NCBI GenBank assembly: GCA_902984215.1
Contig: CADWAF010001045.1
Location: 1 to 35,587 of the forward strand
DNA from: Willaertia magna
Taxonomy: Eukaryota; Heterolobosea; Eutetramitea; Acrasida; Naegleriidae
Reading direction: 5' to 3'
DNA: 35,587 bases
The translations under genes and the position numbers were made by a program. Below, in pieces: positions 16,876 to 25,803 of this stretch (its first letter is position 1; every line of letters starts with the position of its first letter). The notes beneath the pieces were generated by a model. That model ran no database searches, was not told the origin of the DNA, and was given only the letters and a program-made list of their open reading frames with translations.

Positions 16876-18948
16876 TTATTCCAATAACTTTAAGAACAAT
16901 CTTTTAAGCAGTCTTGCTTCATAAGTGACAGTTCTTTCATCATCCTTTCGTCCTTCTACCTCCAGAGTTGAAGTATTAAAGGTAGCATCACTTGCACCAG
17001 CTGCGTTAGGTCTGAGGGTTGTTTTTATTTCTTTACCGAAGGTAGCGGCAGCATCCAAAAAATTTAGTATATCAACAAAGGTTTGATCCTTAATTACCAA
17101 CATATGTTTAGCAAGAGTTTCAACTAATGACAGGAAACATCTTTTAGCATAGAACCATGTGTCTGTCATAATCTTTTTGTTGTATGGAATCAAGCTTTTC
17201 ATTACCCTTGAAATACCAAATTCGTAATGCCCTTTAGAGCAGTATAACGTTCCAATTACTAAATTTACAATACATAAATGAAGAGATTGTTTGTTAGGTT
17301 GCTGTCTATGAAGTCTTTGTTCTTCATTTTCAATATTTTTCATCCATTCCTCCGCCTCTTCATTCTGGCTCTTCATAATATATGACACACATAAATTGGC
17401 AAGAACCATGGCTGGAATTTCTAATAAATTATTCTTTTGTTTAATAACAATTGGTAAATAAAACTTAATTGCCTCCTTAAATTTGTTTTCTTGCATAAAG
17501 TAAGTGTGAGCCATATTAAGTTTCCAAATTTCGTGTTCAGAACAAAATTCAGCACTTTGCAACAATATTTTCTCTACCTTTGGATAGTTTTCAATGTCCC
17601 AATATATTTTAGCCATTCCCATAAGTACTGGAATGTAACCATCAAGCGCTTCATCAAAATCTCGTAAAGATTTCTTCATTCCCTCACTATCTTTTCTCAT
17701 TCTTGCATCTTGTATCTGTTTAGTTAACTTTCTAAGATTTTCTATATGCTTTGAAGCAAGCTCATCAAAACTTCTGAATGCTTCCTCTGGGCTAGTTTGA
17801 GCCATAATGATAGCCTCCAGAAAATCATATAAGTCTTGGCTTAAATAGTTGAAGGATAAATGACTATTCTCTGCGAGAATGTCAGCAGCTAGTAGATAAT
17901 ATTGATGTTTACAGTACAGAAGCAATAGATTGCCAAATGTTTCAGGAGGAAAAGGCGGATGTTGAACCAAATACTTTAGTTTTTTAAATCCAAGATTTGG
18001 TTCTGTCTCCATCTGAAGTAATCCTTGATTATGTAAAGTAACTGGGTCCAATTCTTCTTCAGTTCTTGGAGGCATGTCTCTTAAAGCCTCATTGGCTGCT
18101 TCAAAGTTTTTCATTTGGTATTCTATAGCGAACTTTAAGTTGAATGCCTCAATTAAAGCAGTGTCCCTTAATGTTTGACTATTTCCTACACTCCTTACTT
18201 CAAATCCGTCAGTATTACTTCCTACACTTAATTCTGGATGTTCACTCATACCTCGCTCAATAATGTCTTGCATATATTTCAAAGCAGGTGTATACTGTTT
18301 CATTCTGTAATAGCATAAAGCTATGTTATAAGCAATATGGTGATCATATTCTAAAATATTTAATGCTTCTTGGAACTTTTTCCTGGCTGCATCAAACTTC
18401 TCTTCTTTAAATAAAATACATCCCTGAATAATAAGGGTATCAGGGTCATCTTGTATACATTTTTCTGCATGTGATTTTGTGGCTGTTAAGTTATCCATTT
18501 CATATTGACAAGATGCTTGAAGTTTTTGCACTCGTTGAAATAACTCTTCTGATTCTATTCCAGAACAAGCTCTAATAGCCTCTAAATAAAATCCTGCCTT
18601 ATACAGGGATTGAGCTTGGTAAAACTTGTATTTGTCTACATCGGGATACAACTTGACTAGTTTTTCATAGGTTTGGGCAGAGACAGAAAAATTTTGTAGC
18701 ATATATTCACAGTAAGCAATTAAACTTAAAGCTGCCCTACTTTCAGGAAAGTATTCCAATTGAGCGTTTAAAATTTGTTTGGCTTCCTCATACTTTTTTT
18801 CCGTTATTAATGTATAAATTGTTTTTGTATATTCTCCTTCTTGTACTCTAACCACTGAAGGTCTCCCATTAAGAGTTGTTCCTGGTCTAGCAAAGCTAGG
18901 CAGAGAAGTCATCAACCTTCCTCCGGCAGCTGTAGATAGACGATTCAT
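16876..18948 (-). CDS. IFT70: IFT70/TTC30, intraflagellar transport TPR protein
   Basis: The single-exon protein of 690 residues has the normal family length. TPR repeats run through it: YTKTIYTLITEKKYEEAKQI, ALSLIAYCEYMLQNFSVSAQ, KFYQAQSLYKAGFYLEAIRA and YDHHIAYNIALCYYRMKQYT. TTC30 hallmarks include DTALIEAFNLKFAIEYQMKN, EEELDPVTLHNQGLLQM and the C-terminal RVMKSLIPYNKKIMTDTWFY. IFT70 is a core IFT-B1 subunit that wraps around IFT52/IFT88 and is needed for assembling cilia. Its presence shows the organism can build flagella. The N-terminal 30 residues (AGGRLMTSLPSFARPGTTLN) are an extension of uncertain role. Confidence 0.95.
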   Translation of the reverse strand: MNRLSTAAGGRLMTSLPSFARPGTTLNGRPSVVRVQEGEYTKTIYTLITEKKYEEAKQILNAQLEYFPESRAALSLIAYCEYMLQNFSVSAQTYEKLVKLYPDVDKYKFYQAQSLYKAGFYLEAIRACSGIESEELFQRVQKLQASCQYEMDNLTATKSHAEKCIQDDPDTLIIQGCILFKEEKFDAARKKFQEALNILEYDHHIAYNIALCYYRMKQYTPALKYMQDIIERGMSEHPELSVGSNTDGFEVRSVGNSQTLRDTALIEAFNLKFAIEYQMKNFEAANEALRDMPPRTEEELDPVTLHNQGLLQMETEPNLGFKKLKYLVQHPPFPPETFGNLLLLYCKHQYYLLAADILAENSHLSFNYLSQDLYDFLEAIIMAQTSPEEAFRSFDELASKHIENLRKLTKQIQDARMRKDSEGMKKSLRDFDEALDGYIPVLMGMAKIYWDIENYPKVEKILLQSAEFCSEHEIWKLNMAHTYFMQENKFKEAIKFYLPIVIKQKNNLLEIPAMVLANLCVSYIMKSQNEEAEEWMKNIENEEQRLHRQQPNKQSLHLCIVNLVIGTLYCSKGHYEFGISRVMKSLIPYNKKIMTDTWFYAKRCFLSLVETLAKHMLVIKDQTFVDILNFLDAAATFGKEIKTTLRPNAAGASDATFNTSTLEVEGRKDDERTVTYEARLLKRLFLKLLE

Positions 18949-19180
18949 TTTTTAAAGTGTAGATTTAAAGCGCCATACTTTTTCAAGAAATTTTCTGTTT
19001 GCGTGCTTTGACCAGTCTTGTCCAGAGGATGATTAATTAATGAAGAAATTTGATTATTTAATAATTTTACCTTACGCAATGATAGGATAACAAAAAGCAC
19101 TATAAAACTCTGCTGTCAGCGATTGTCAATATTTCAAGCAAATCTAATAAAAAAACGTATGATTTGTGGATTAATCACAT
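18949..19180. other. 5' flank of IFT70, nothing else recognised
   Basis: This starts a 1.7-kb gene-poor interval between the divergent IFT70 (-) and MFS transporter (+) genes. It is visibly less A/T-extreme than the other spacers. No coding frame or RNA is recognised in this first part. Confidence 0.4.
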
Positions 19181-19184
19181 GGTG

Positions 19185-19382
19185 TTCCACTCCTGCTACA
19201 TTTTAGTTTCAATGATTATTTAATACGCAAGAGAACGGAGTGGAAGGGTTTATGTGTTATGCTTCTTTGAACAGAAACGCAATAAGAAGGGTTAGGAAAA
19301 AAAGGTAATTCTTCAGGGCTAATAAAGAAGCATTTCACAACAGCATTCATGTCTTTTTGAGAAAAGAAAAAAAGGTTTCTCA
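19185..19382. other. Three successive inverted repeats, possible structured RNA
   Basis: Three stems follow each other: TTCCACTCC 19185-19193 with GGAGTGGAA 19237-19245 (9 bp); ATGCTTCTTT 19259-19268 with AAAGAAGCAT 19324-19333 (10 bp); and TGAGAAA 19358-19364 with TTTCTCA 19376-19382 (7 bp). No protein frame covers them. The order suggests a folded transcript but loops are long for the first two. No RNA family is recognised. Confidence 0.3.
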
Positions 19383-19481
19383 GTTACAAAGAGACGTGTA
19401 AATGAAGAGAATTGATTTAAATAAAATATGTATTTTTTATAGTATAATAAATATTTTGTTTTTTATGCCGCCCAAAAATTC

Positions 19482-19497
19482 CATTTAAATTTAAATG
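19482..19497. repeat. 16-bp perfect palindrome
   Basis: CATTTAAATTTAAATG is its own reverse complement. It sits 27 bases before the compound hairpin at 19525-19607. It could be a protein-binding site or chance in A/T-rich DNA. Confidence 0.4.
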
Positions 19498-19524
19498 AAT
19501 GGGGTTGATGCTCAAGCCTAGATA

Positions 19525-19607
19525 GGAGCTTTCTCGTTAAGTATAGCCGATTAAGAGGTATTATAAACACTCATTTCAGCTTCTATACTTTGAGAAAGGT
19601 TATCTCC
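19525..19607. ncRNA. Compound hairpin, candidate structured RNA
   Basis: Nested complementary segments form one long arm: GGAG (19525-19528) with CTCC (19604-19607), CTTTCTC (19529-19535) with GAGAAAG (19592-19598), and AGTATAG (19540-19546) with CTATACT (19583-19589). That is 18 Watson-Crick pairs with small asymmetric internal loops and a 36-nt apical region. The stem includes G and C bases unusual for this A/T-rich DNA, and no coding frame explains it. I do not recognise snRNA, snoRNA, SRP or RNase P signatures. The strand is undetermined. Confidence 0.4.
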
Positions 19608-19639
19608 CAAGTTTTGGATTAAAAAAATTCTATTCGAAT

Positions 19640-19659
19640 TAATTCAAAATTTTGAATTA
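19640..19659. repeat. 20-bp perfect palindrome
   Basis: TAATTCAAAATTTTGAATTA reads the same on both strands, directly after another short palindrome (ATTCGAAT, 19632-19639). It overlaps the last codons of a small minus-strand open frame (19644-19823). It may be a dyad site for a dimeric regulator or a terminator-like hairpin. Confidence 0.4.
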
Positions 19660-19823
19660 CTCTTTTTCGAAAGAACTAGGTTTCTTCTATTAATTAGAGC
19701 CATATCCAAAAGTTTTCCAACATCATTATTACCAACGGTTTTGCATACTGGACGAATGCTAGTAGGTTTTGCAAAATTACCGATAGTGGCAAATGAATTT
19801 GAAACAGGTTGGAATTGGAGCAT
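19644..19823 (-). CDS. Possible 59-residue small protein
   Basis: A short minus-strand frame from ATG at 19823 to TGA encodes 59 residues with a balanced composition (FQPVSNSFATIGNFAKPTSI; VGKLLDMALINRRNLVLSKK). It is not the low-complexity Asn/Lys/Ile text that random frames give here. There is no recognised domain. The start context is poor (AATC before ATG) and no neighbouring exon was found. It may be a small gene, the last exon of a gene, or chance. Confidence 0.25.
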   Translation of the reverse strand: MLQFQPVSNSFATIGNFAKPTSIRPVCKTVGNNDVGKLLDMALINRRNLVLSKKSNSKF

Positions 19824-20639
19824 GATTATTTGGTTCCCTCAATTTGAGATGGAAGATTTTTTTTTCAGAAGACGGTTAACTTTTTGTACATTTTATTTAT
19901 AATCAAACGAAATTATATTAATAGAATTGAAGTTGAGTTTACCAAAATTACACAAACAAGGGGCTAAAAGGTGATTGGGTTGTTCGCTTGATGTGATTGA
20001 TTTAAGGGTGTGATGATTTACTGTTGATTGCTTGTTCGCCAACTATTTACAGATCCATCCAGCCTTAGAATAGATAGGGATTTACTTTAGAATCAAAGGA
20101 AAGTAATTCCTAAGGAACAATATTTAATTGAGACACCTAGTTGACGATTTGTGGCAAATTTACACTGAAAAACATTTTTCATTATTAGAGTTATTTGAAT
20201 TTTCAAACTATTTTGAACTCCGTTAATGTTTAGGATTTTCAATGATTGGTCCAGGCCCAAAAAAGAGCACGGAGGACACATGCTCTCCGAAAGATTTAAA
20301 AACGGAACGGCATTCAAAATTCATTACAATAATAACAAAAAAACACATATAAAGTCTTTTTATCTTATTGTGACAAAATTAATTAATCATTATCACTCTT
20401 AAAACAATTACTTGCCCATTCAAAATAATTTTCAAGAGTTATTGCAATCGATCCAAGAAATAAAACTGTTTGGTTATAATTAATTCGTCCAACAAAAAAA
20501 AAGAAAATAGCTATTGTCATATAATTTCATCTATCACCAGTAGATTTCTAAAATTCCTATTCCCTAAATTTAAAAACATTCTAACTGCTTGTGTAAAACA
20601 CAATCATAGTTTCATTCAAATTATAATCAAACTAACAAT
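19824..20639. other. 5' flank of the MFS gene, no convincing gene
   Basis: This interval contains short frames only: a 74-codon minus frame at 20093-20317 and a 45-codon hydrophobic minus frame at 20383-20520 (FFFVGRINYNQTVLFLGSIA). Neither has a recognisable domain or matching exon. The sequence up to 20639 (AAACTAACAATATG) is the leader of the transporter gene. Confidence 0.4.
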
Positions 20640-22469
20640 ATGAGTGAGGATACTAGTAAAATATTAAATGATGATAATTTTTATGAATCGTCAAATGTTG
20701 TCAACGTTAGCTTTCCTAATGTTTCTTCTGAAGTCAATAATAATTATCAAAGTAAACAAATAGAGATTGAAGAAGAAGAAAAACAAGTGATAAATAATAA
20801 TTCATTAAATAATGATATTGACACTCAGAAACCAAAAGAAGAGGGATCACCATCTGGTATTCCTCAAATGATTTATACTTTTCTTTTTGAAAATGTTTAT
20901 CTCTCTTTTTTCTTTGGAGTATTCTTAATGTTCCTTTCAGGAACACATTATGCATTCTCTTCAATTTCTCCAACAATAAAAAGTGAATTAAATTTATCAC
21001 AAATTGAAGTAAATTTAATTGGAACATTTGGTAATATTGGAACATATTTTGCGTTACCAATATCCTTTTTAAATGATATTTTTGGAAGTAAAATTACACT
21101 ATTTATGTCCTCTATATTATTATTTTCTGGATATTTTTTATTTTATTTAGTTTACAATGAAATTATTCCAAGATTGGAAAATTCTTTATCTATGGTTGTT
21201 TTATTATGCTTCTTTATGGTTTTGATGGGTCAAGGAAGTGCTGGTGTGTATGCAGCTGTAGCCACAACAAATATTAAAAACTTTTCATTAAAACATAGAG
21301 GAAAAGTAATTGGTATTTTGGGAAGTGGTGTTGCTCTTAGTTCTGCTTTATTTTCAATGTTATACAGTTCGTTTTTTGATGGTGCTTTGGAAGGTTATTT
21401 ATTATTTACTTCAATATTAACTGGAAGTTGTGTTTTAATACTTGGTTTATTATTTGTCAATCAAATCAAACAATCAACAACGACAACAAACAATAATAAT
21501 AACAATAAGAAAGATGATGAGGCAAGTGTAAATGAATCAATTAATCAAATTAAGATTGAAGAAAGTATGGAGAATGAAGTAGATGAATTTGTTCATCCAG
21601 TAGACGAAGAAGAAGATATTGTTGATGAAGTAGCAATGATTGATAAAGTGTCAAATGTCAGTTCTGATGATAATGAAAATGAAACTAGGTCATTATTAGT
21701 TGAAGAACAAAGAATTTCATCATCTTATACAACATTCCATAATCCTAAAATGAATCATATTTACAAAATTGCAAATACACCTTTAAAAGATTACAATCCA
21801 ATTCAATTATTACTTAGCTTAGATTTTTATATTTTATTTTTCATTTATTTTGCTGGAATGGGATCTGGATTAGTGATTATTAATAATTTAGGTTCAATTG
21901 TAATTTCTTTTGGTGGTAAAGATGGTCAACAACATTTTATGGTTCAATTATTTGCAGTTTCTAATTGTCTTAGTAGATTAATGTTTGGTTTAGTTAGTGA
22001 CAGATTTAGTAAATATGTCACACGTGCCACTTTTTTAACAGGTGCTGTCACATTAATGTTAATCAATCAATTATTAACATTAGTAGCACCATTATGGTTT
22101 TATTATCTACTAGTTATATTATTAGGTATAGCATTTGGTGGAATTGCTGTCATTGGAACTGCCATCATCTCAGAAAGATATTCACCAAAATATTTCGCAA
22201 TGAATAACTCTTTATTAAGTATTGCAAGTAGTTTAGGTTCAATTGGTTTAGCAACATTCTTAGCTGGTCATATCTATGAAATTAATATCCACGGACATAG
22301 CCATGGACATTTAAAATATTGTTATGGAAGAGAATGTTTCCAAATTACTTTTTATATAACTACAGGTTTATGTACTGCTGCATTTGCTTTGTGTTTAATT
22401 TTAATGTATAGAACTAGAGGTTTATATAGAATATTGTATTATAGAAAAGTTTTAAATGTAAATAATTAA
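20640..22469 (+). CDS. Major facilitator superfamily transporter, nodulin-like type
   Basis: The single-exon, 609-residue protein has an acidic cytosolic N-terminus of about 75 residues and then about 12 membrane spans in two bundles. The first (FFFGVFLMFLSGTHYAFSSI, QIEVNLIGTFGNIGTYFALP, LLCFFMVLMGQGSAGVYAAV) has the FSSISPTIKSELNLSQ pattern of the nodulin-like/MCT-related MFS subgroup. A charged loop of about 110 residues (poly-Asn, DEEEDIVDEV) precedes the second bundle, which contains NCLSRLMFGLVSDRFSKYVT, an MFS motif A-like loop. A GHSHGH motif lies near the last span. The substrate cannot be read from sequence; monocarboxylate or similar is possible. Asn and acidic runs are in loops only. 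Confidence 0.85.
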   Translation: MSEDTSKILNDDNFYESSNVVNVSFPNVSSEVNNNYQSKQIEIEEEEKQVINNNSLNNDIDTQKPKEEGSPSGIPQMIYTFLFENVYLSFFFGVFLMFLSGTHYAFSSISPTIKSELNLSQIEVNLIGTFGNIGTYFALPISFLNDIFGSKITLFMSSILLFSGYFLFYLVYNEIIPRLENSLSMVVLLCFFMVLMGQGSAGVYAAVATTNIKNFSLKHRGKVIGILGSGVALSSALFSMLYSSFFDGALEGYLLFTSILTGSCVLILGLLFVNQIKQSTTTTNNNNNNKKDDEASVNESINQIKIEESMENEVDEFVHPVDEEEDIVDEVAMIDKVSNVSSDDNENETRSLLVEEQRISSSYTTFHNPKMNHIYKIANTPLKDYNPIQLLLSLDFYILFFIYFAGMGSGLVIINNLGSIVISFGGKDGQQHFMVQLFAVSNCLSRLMFGLVSDRFSKYVTRATFLTGAVTLMLINQLLTLVAPLWFYYLLVILLGIAFGGIAVIGTAIISERYSPKYFAMNNSLLSIASSLGSIGLATFLAGHIYEINIHGHSHGHLKYCYGRECFQITFYITTGLCTAAFALCLILMYRTRGLYRILYYRKVLNVNN

Positions 22470-22547
22470 ATAATTACAATCTTAAAGTGAATTCAATCAT
22501 TGTCTTATTGTACCTCAGTCAGTGCACTGCTTTCATTCAAATAAAAA

Positions 22548-23513
22548 ATGAAGAACTTTACACTAAGGCTAGAGACGCCCAGAGGTTCTTCATCTTTTCT
22601 TTTAATAATGATAATGCTTTTCTTGTTTTTTATTCAGCTATCGGAACAACAACAATGTGCGGTATCGGTGGATAAAGATCATATTATTGATATAACCAAT
22701 GCATCTAATGTAAATGGATATTATATGGTTCCATATGATGAAAGTAATGTAAATAATAATAATACTTTCTTTTTAATTCAAATATGTAAACCTGTTACTA
22801 ATGTAAATAGTTCTTATCATTGTAATTCCGATACTTTTAAATCAATAGGCTACTCTATCACAATACAGAATAATGGAAATGCCAAATGTCAAGCACTGAC
22901 AAATACAGGTACACCAACAATTAAATTATTAAAAAACAATTATGATATTTTAGGTATTTCATTAAGTTATGCACCATTTGGTGTAAATAATTTATTTACA
23001 GGTACAATTGTAGATGTTTATTGTAATTTAACCAATAATATTACAACAAATATTGAGTTTGATAAAGTATATTTTAAAAAGAAAGAAATTAGTGTAATTA
23101 CGACAATTTATTATTTTGAAATGTATAGTATTTATGGATGTCCTATAAATGGAACGTTTAGGCAACCAATATCATTAGTTGAGTTTATTTATTTTCATCA
23201 ACAATTTTTATCAATTTTTATTTCAAGTATTGTAATTATTGGAATTGTACATTTTTTAGTTTCTTTATTTAGTTTTAGAATATTTTCTATTTGTGGATTT
23301 GGTATATTTATTCCTATTTTATCTTTCTTTGCTGGTTGTCTTTATGGTTTTATACAGGTTTTGATTTATAGTTTAACAATAGCTGGGATTTATACAAGTA
23401 TAGGTGTTACAATGAGTTATATTGAGTGTATTATATTTGTTTGTATTATTGTAATTATTTTATTAATTGCTGCAAGTGGGACATTTCCAAAAACTAGATT
23501 ACAATTCTTTTAA
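22548..23513 (+). CDS. Multispan membrane protein with an MRH-like luminal domain
   Basis: The protein has 321 residues. A signal anchor (FLLIMIMLFLFFIQL) is followed by a Cys-containing luminal domain, about residues 38-215. Its pattern resembles mannose-6-phosphate-receptor homology domains: an early Cys, FFLIQICKPV, a mid CHC-type segment, GISLSYAPFG, FTGTIVDVYCN and a final YYFEMYSIYGCP. Four or five hydrophobic spans follow (FLSIFISSIVIIGIVHFLVS; FGIFIPILSFFAGCLYGFIQ; CIIFVCIIVIILLIAASGTF). MRH proteins act in endosomal or Golgi sorting of glycoproteins. The domain call is by pattern only. The stop lies three bases from the stop of the convergent chaperonin gene. Confidence 0.6.
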   Translation: MKNFTLRLETPRGSSSFLLIMIMLFLFFIQLSEQQQCAVSVDKDHIIDITNASNVNGYYMVPYDESNVNNNNTFFLIQICKPVTNVNSSYHCNSDTFKSIGYSITIQNNGNAKCQALTNTGTPTIKLLKNNYDILGISLSYAPFGVNNLFTGTIVDVYCNLTNNITTNIEFDKVYFKKKEISVITTIYYFEMYSIYGCPINGTFRQPISLVEFIYFHQQFLSIFISSIVIIGIVHFLVSLFSFRIFSICGFGIFIPILSFFAGCLYGFIQVLIYSLTIAGIYTSIGVTMSYIECIIFVCIIVIILLIAASGTFPKTRLQFF

Positions 23514-23516
23514 TTT

Positions 23517-25280
23517 TTATTTTTTAATAAATATATTTTTATCTATTCTAATAATTTGTTGTGTTGACCCAAATAATCTATCTAATAAAGAGTTTATTAA
23601 ATGAATAGGTTCAACTATAATAAATTCATTATTTTCTTTATCACTATTATTTATTTCTTCTTTACTTCTCTTTATGGTATGGATATAAGGAGGATATAAT
23701 ACATTTAAATACACATATTCTATCATTTCATTATTTATTTGTTCATAAATTGTTGGTAATGTCATTACTTTAGATAAAATATCATTTACATTTAATCCAC
23801 AATTATTTAATAAAGTTGTTGGAATAATTTCTAATGCATTTGCATAATTTTCAATTACAATTTGTAAACTGTTATCATAATTGTATTTACAATACTTATT
23901 TAAATATTTAATTAATTCAAACCAAATATAACATCCACCATAAACCATTTTATAATTCACAATTAAATCTTCATTACTTTCACTTTTAAAAGATAATGGT
24001 ATTACATGTTGTAATAAAGAAATTGCATCATTTAAACTTGTTTCAATTTCATCACAAAGAGATTCAGTTGGTGCACAAATACAAATACTTTTCCAAATAA
24101 AATTATCTTTTACTTTACAATCATTTATAATAATCTCATTAAATTCAAAACATATTTCTAATCTCCCTATAAACCCAAACCATTCTTCTTCTTCTTTTCT
24201 ATCTACTTTATCAACTAAAACACTACTATCATCTATAGTATTAGAAATATTATTATTTATTAATAAATTATCAGAAAATAAAGAATAAATTGAATTTACA
24301 ACCTTTGCATTCGTTACAATTGAAATAATTTCAGCATTTTTAAAATCTACAAAACCAACACAAATAATATTATGTTTATAAAAATATTCTTGAACGAAAG
24401 AGTGGAATCCTAAACCAATATTAAATATTATATTTATATTTAGTTTAATTAATTTATCACATAGATCTTTTAACATTTCAATTTGATAGATGGATGATTG
24501 ATGTTTGTCAGTGAAATTAGTTTTAAATTTTTTAGAAATTATATTTCCTTGTAGTTCATCAGATTTACAAATTAAAACTTTACAATTTGTAAATATTTGT
24601 GTAGAATTATTTGTAAAAAAATTTATATTTTTATAATTATAAATAATACCTTGAAATAAATGTGATTGATTTACTTCTTTTAATTTTTTAAAATAAAATA
24701 TTTTTAAAGGTTTTACAATTTTAAAACTTTTAATTTCATTTAAATAAAACTTTACAATATCCATTAAAATAAATTCAAATATTTTAAAATTTGAAATAAT
24801 TTTAGAATTCATACTTGTTTTAATTAAATTTAAATAAAAATCATTTTCACTCATTTTAAAAGATAAATAATTTAAAATATATTCTTTACAAATGTTAGTT
24901 GCTAACTCAAATCCTTTAATAATTAAATTTGAAGAAATATTTTTATCTTTCATTAAATAAATTGACCTCTTTAATAGTTCATTTATTAATAAAATTATAC
25001 TTGTTGTACCATCACCAATCATTGAATCTTGTAATAATGAAGATTTAGATAATAATTCTAAAATTGGATGATTTTTAGGTAGATATTTAATTATAGTAGC
25101 ACCATCATTTGTAATTTTATAATTATCATTATTATCTTTTAAATAAATATCCATTCCTAATGGTCCAAATGTATTTGAAAGTATTTCCGAATAGTATTGA
25201 CAAGCATTTACATTTTCTTCTAAGGTAGAGATATGGTTTAGTTGTTGATTCATTTTTTTTTTATTAACAACCAAAGGCAT
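23517..25280 (-). CDS. Divergent CCT/TCP-1 chaperonin subunit, eta-like
   Basis: The 587-residue protein is a group II chaperonin by its conserved equatorial motifs: LSNTFGPLGMDIYL, KITNDGATIIKYL and LLQDSMIGDGTTSIILLINE. The nearest subunit by eye is CCT-eta (CCT7), from ANALEIIPTTLLNNCGLNVN and the C-terminal VEPIHLINSLLDRLFGSTQQ. Canonical eta is much more conserved; here the apical region is Asn/Ile/Lys-rich, GGGxxE is GGCYIW, and the usual Asp of NAGxD is Asn. It may be a fast-evolving CCT7 or a CCT-derived paralogue like the BBS chaperonins. CCT folds actin and tubulin in the cytosol. Met10 is an alternative start. Confidence 0.75.
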   Translation of the reverse strand: MPLVVNKKKMNQQLNHISTLEENVNACQYYSEILSNTFGPLGMDIYLKDNNDNYKITNDGATIIKYLPKNHPILELLSKSSLLQDSMIGDGTTSIILLINELLKRSIYLMKDKNISSNLIIKGFELATNICKEYILNYLSFKMSENDFYLNLIKTSMNSKIISNFKIFEFILMDIVKFYLNEIKSFKIVKPLKIFYFKKLKEVNQSHLFQGIIYNYKNINFFTNNSTQIFTNCKVLICKSDELQGNIISKKFKTNFTDKHQSSIYQIEMLKDLCDKLIKLNINIIFNIGLGFHSFVQEYFYKHNIICVGFVDFKNAEIISIVTNAKVVNSIYSLFSDNLLINNNISNTIDDSSVLVDKVDRKEEEEWFGFIGRLEICFEFNEIIINDCKVKDNFIWKSICICAPTESLCDEIETSLNDAISLLQHVIPLSFKSESNEDLIVNYKMVYGGCYIWFELIKYLNKYCKYNYDNSLQIVIENYANALEIIPTTLLNNCGLNVNDILSKVMTLPTIYEQINNEMIEYVYLNVLYPPYIHTIKRSKEEINNSDKENNEFIIVEPIHLINSLLDRLFGSTQQIIRIDKNIFIKK

Positions 25281-25803
25281 TAAACCTTTTCAGTCTTAAT
25301 TGTGAAGGAATAATTTTGAGTTATATTTAACACCAAATTGTTGTTGTGTAATTGACAGACGTGCAGGGATAAAGATTTTAAAACATATTTTGTTGTGAAA
25401 TAATTATTTACAACGAAATTAAAGTTGAGAAAAAACTGGACGTTTTGGGGATTTCACAATTTTTATTTTTAAAAAAAAATGCGAAAAACAATAAAGAACT
25501 GTACGTTTTATTTTTACTAATAATTAATTAGAAAATTGACAATTCACTATCTTTCCTTCGGGTTTAATTTATTTAATTTAAATATTATTTATTTTACTAA
25601 CTATCTTCTTAATTTTCATAACCCTATTATTCCATCACTTCCTATTTTATTCCACAACACAACATCCATTCATTATTCAAAAACTCTAAAAAAACAAAAT
25701 TCCACCAACAAAAAAACAACAACAAATCACTTGCTCGATTTGGATTCCATTCACTACTTACTGCAACAACAAACACTAATTGATCTTATTTAATAATAAC
25801 AAA
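25281..25803. other. Divergent promoter region of the chaperonin and SGF29 genes
   Basis: This A/T-rich intergenic stretch lies between two divergent starts. It has an 85-codon open frame (25536-25793) of Leu/Ile/Asn/His residues. I regard that as non-coding leader of the SGF29 gene, because the following ATG at 25804 begins a clear protein. No other element is recognised. Confidence 0.45.

Noticed and set aside
20093..20317. A 74-codon minus-strand frame in the gene-poor interval
   Set aside because: There is no recognisable domain, exon partner or good start context.
20383..20520. A 45-codon hydrophobic minus-strand frame
   Set aside because: The composition is plausible for a small membrane peptide, but the F/I-rich text arises easily from A/T-rich DNA and no upstream exon fits.
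25536..25793. An 85-codon plus-strand frame before SGF29
   Set aside because: Leu/Ile/Asn/His low-complexity text, out of frame with SGF29, lying in the expected leader.
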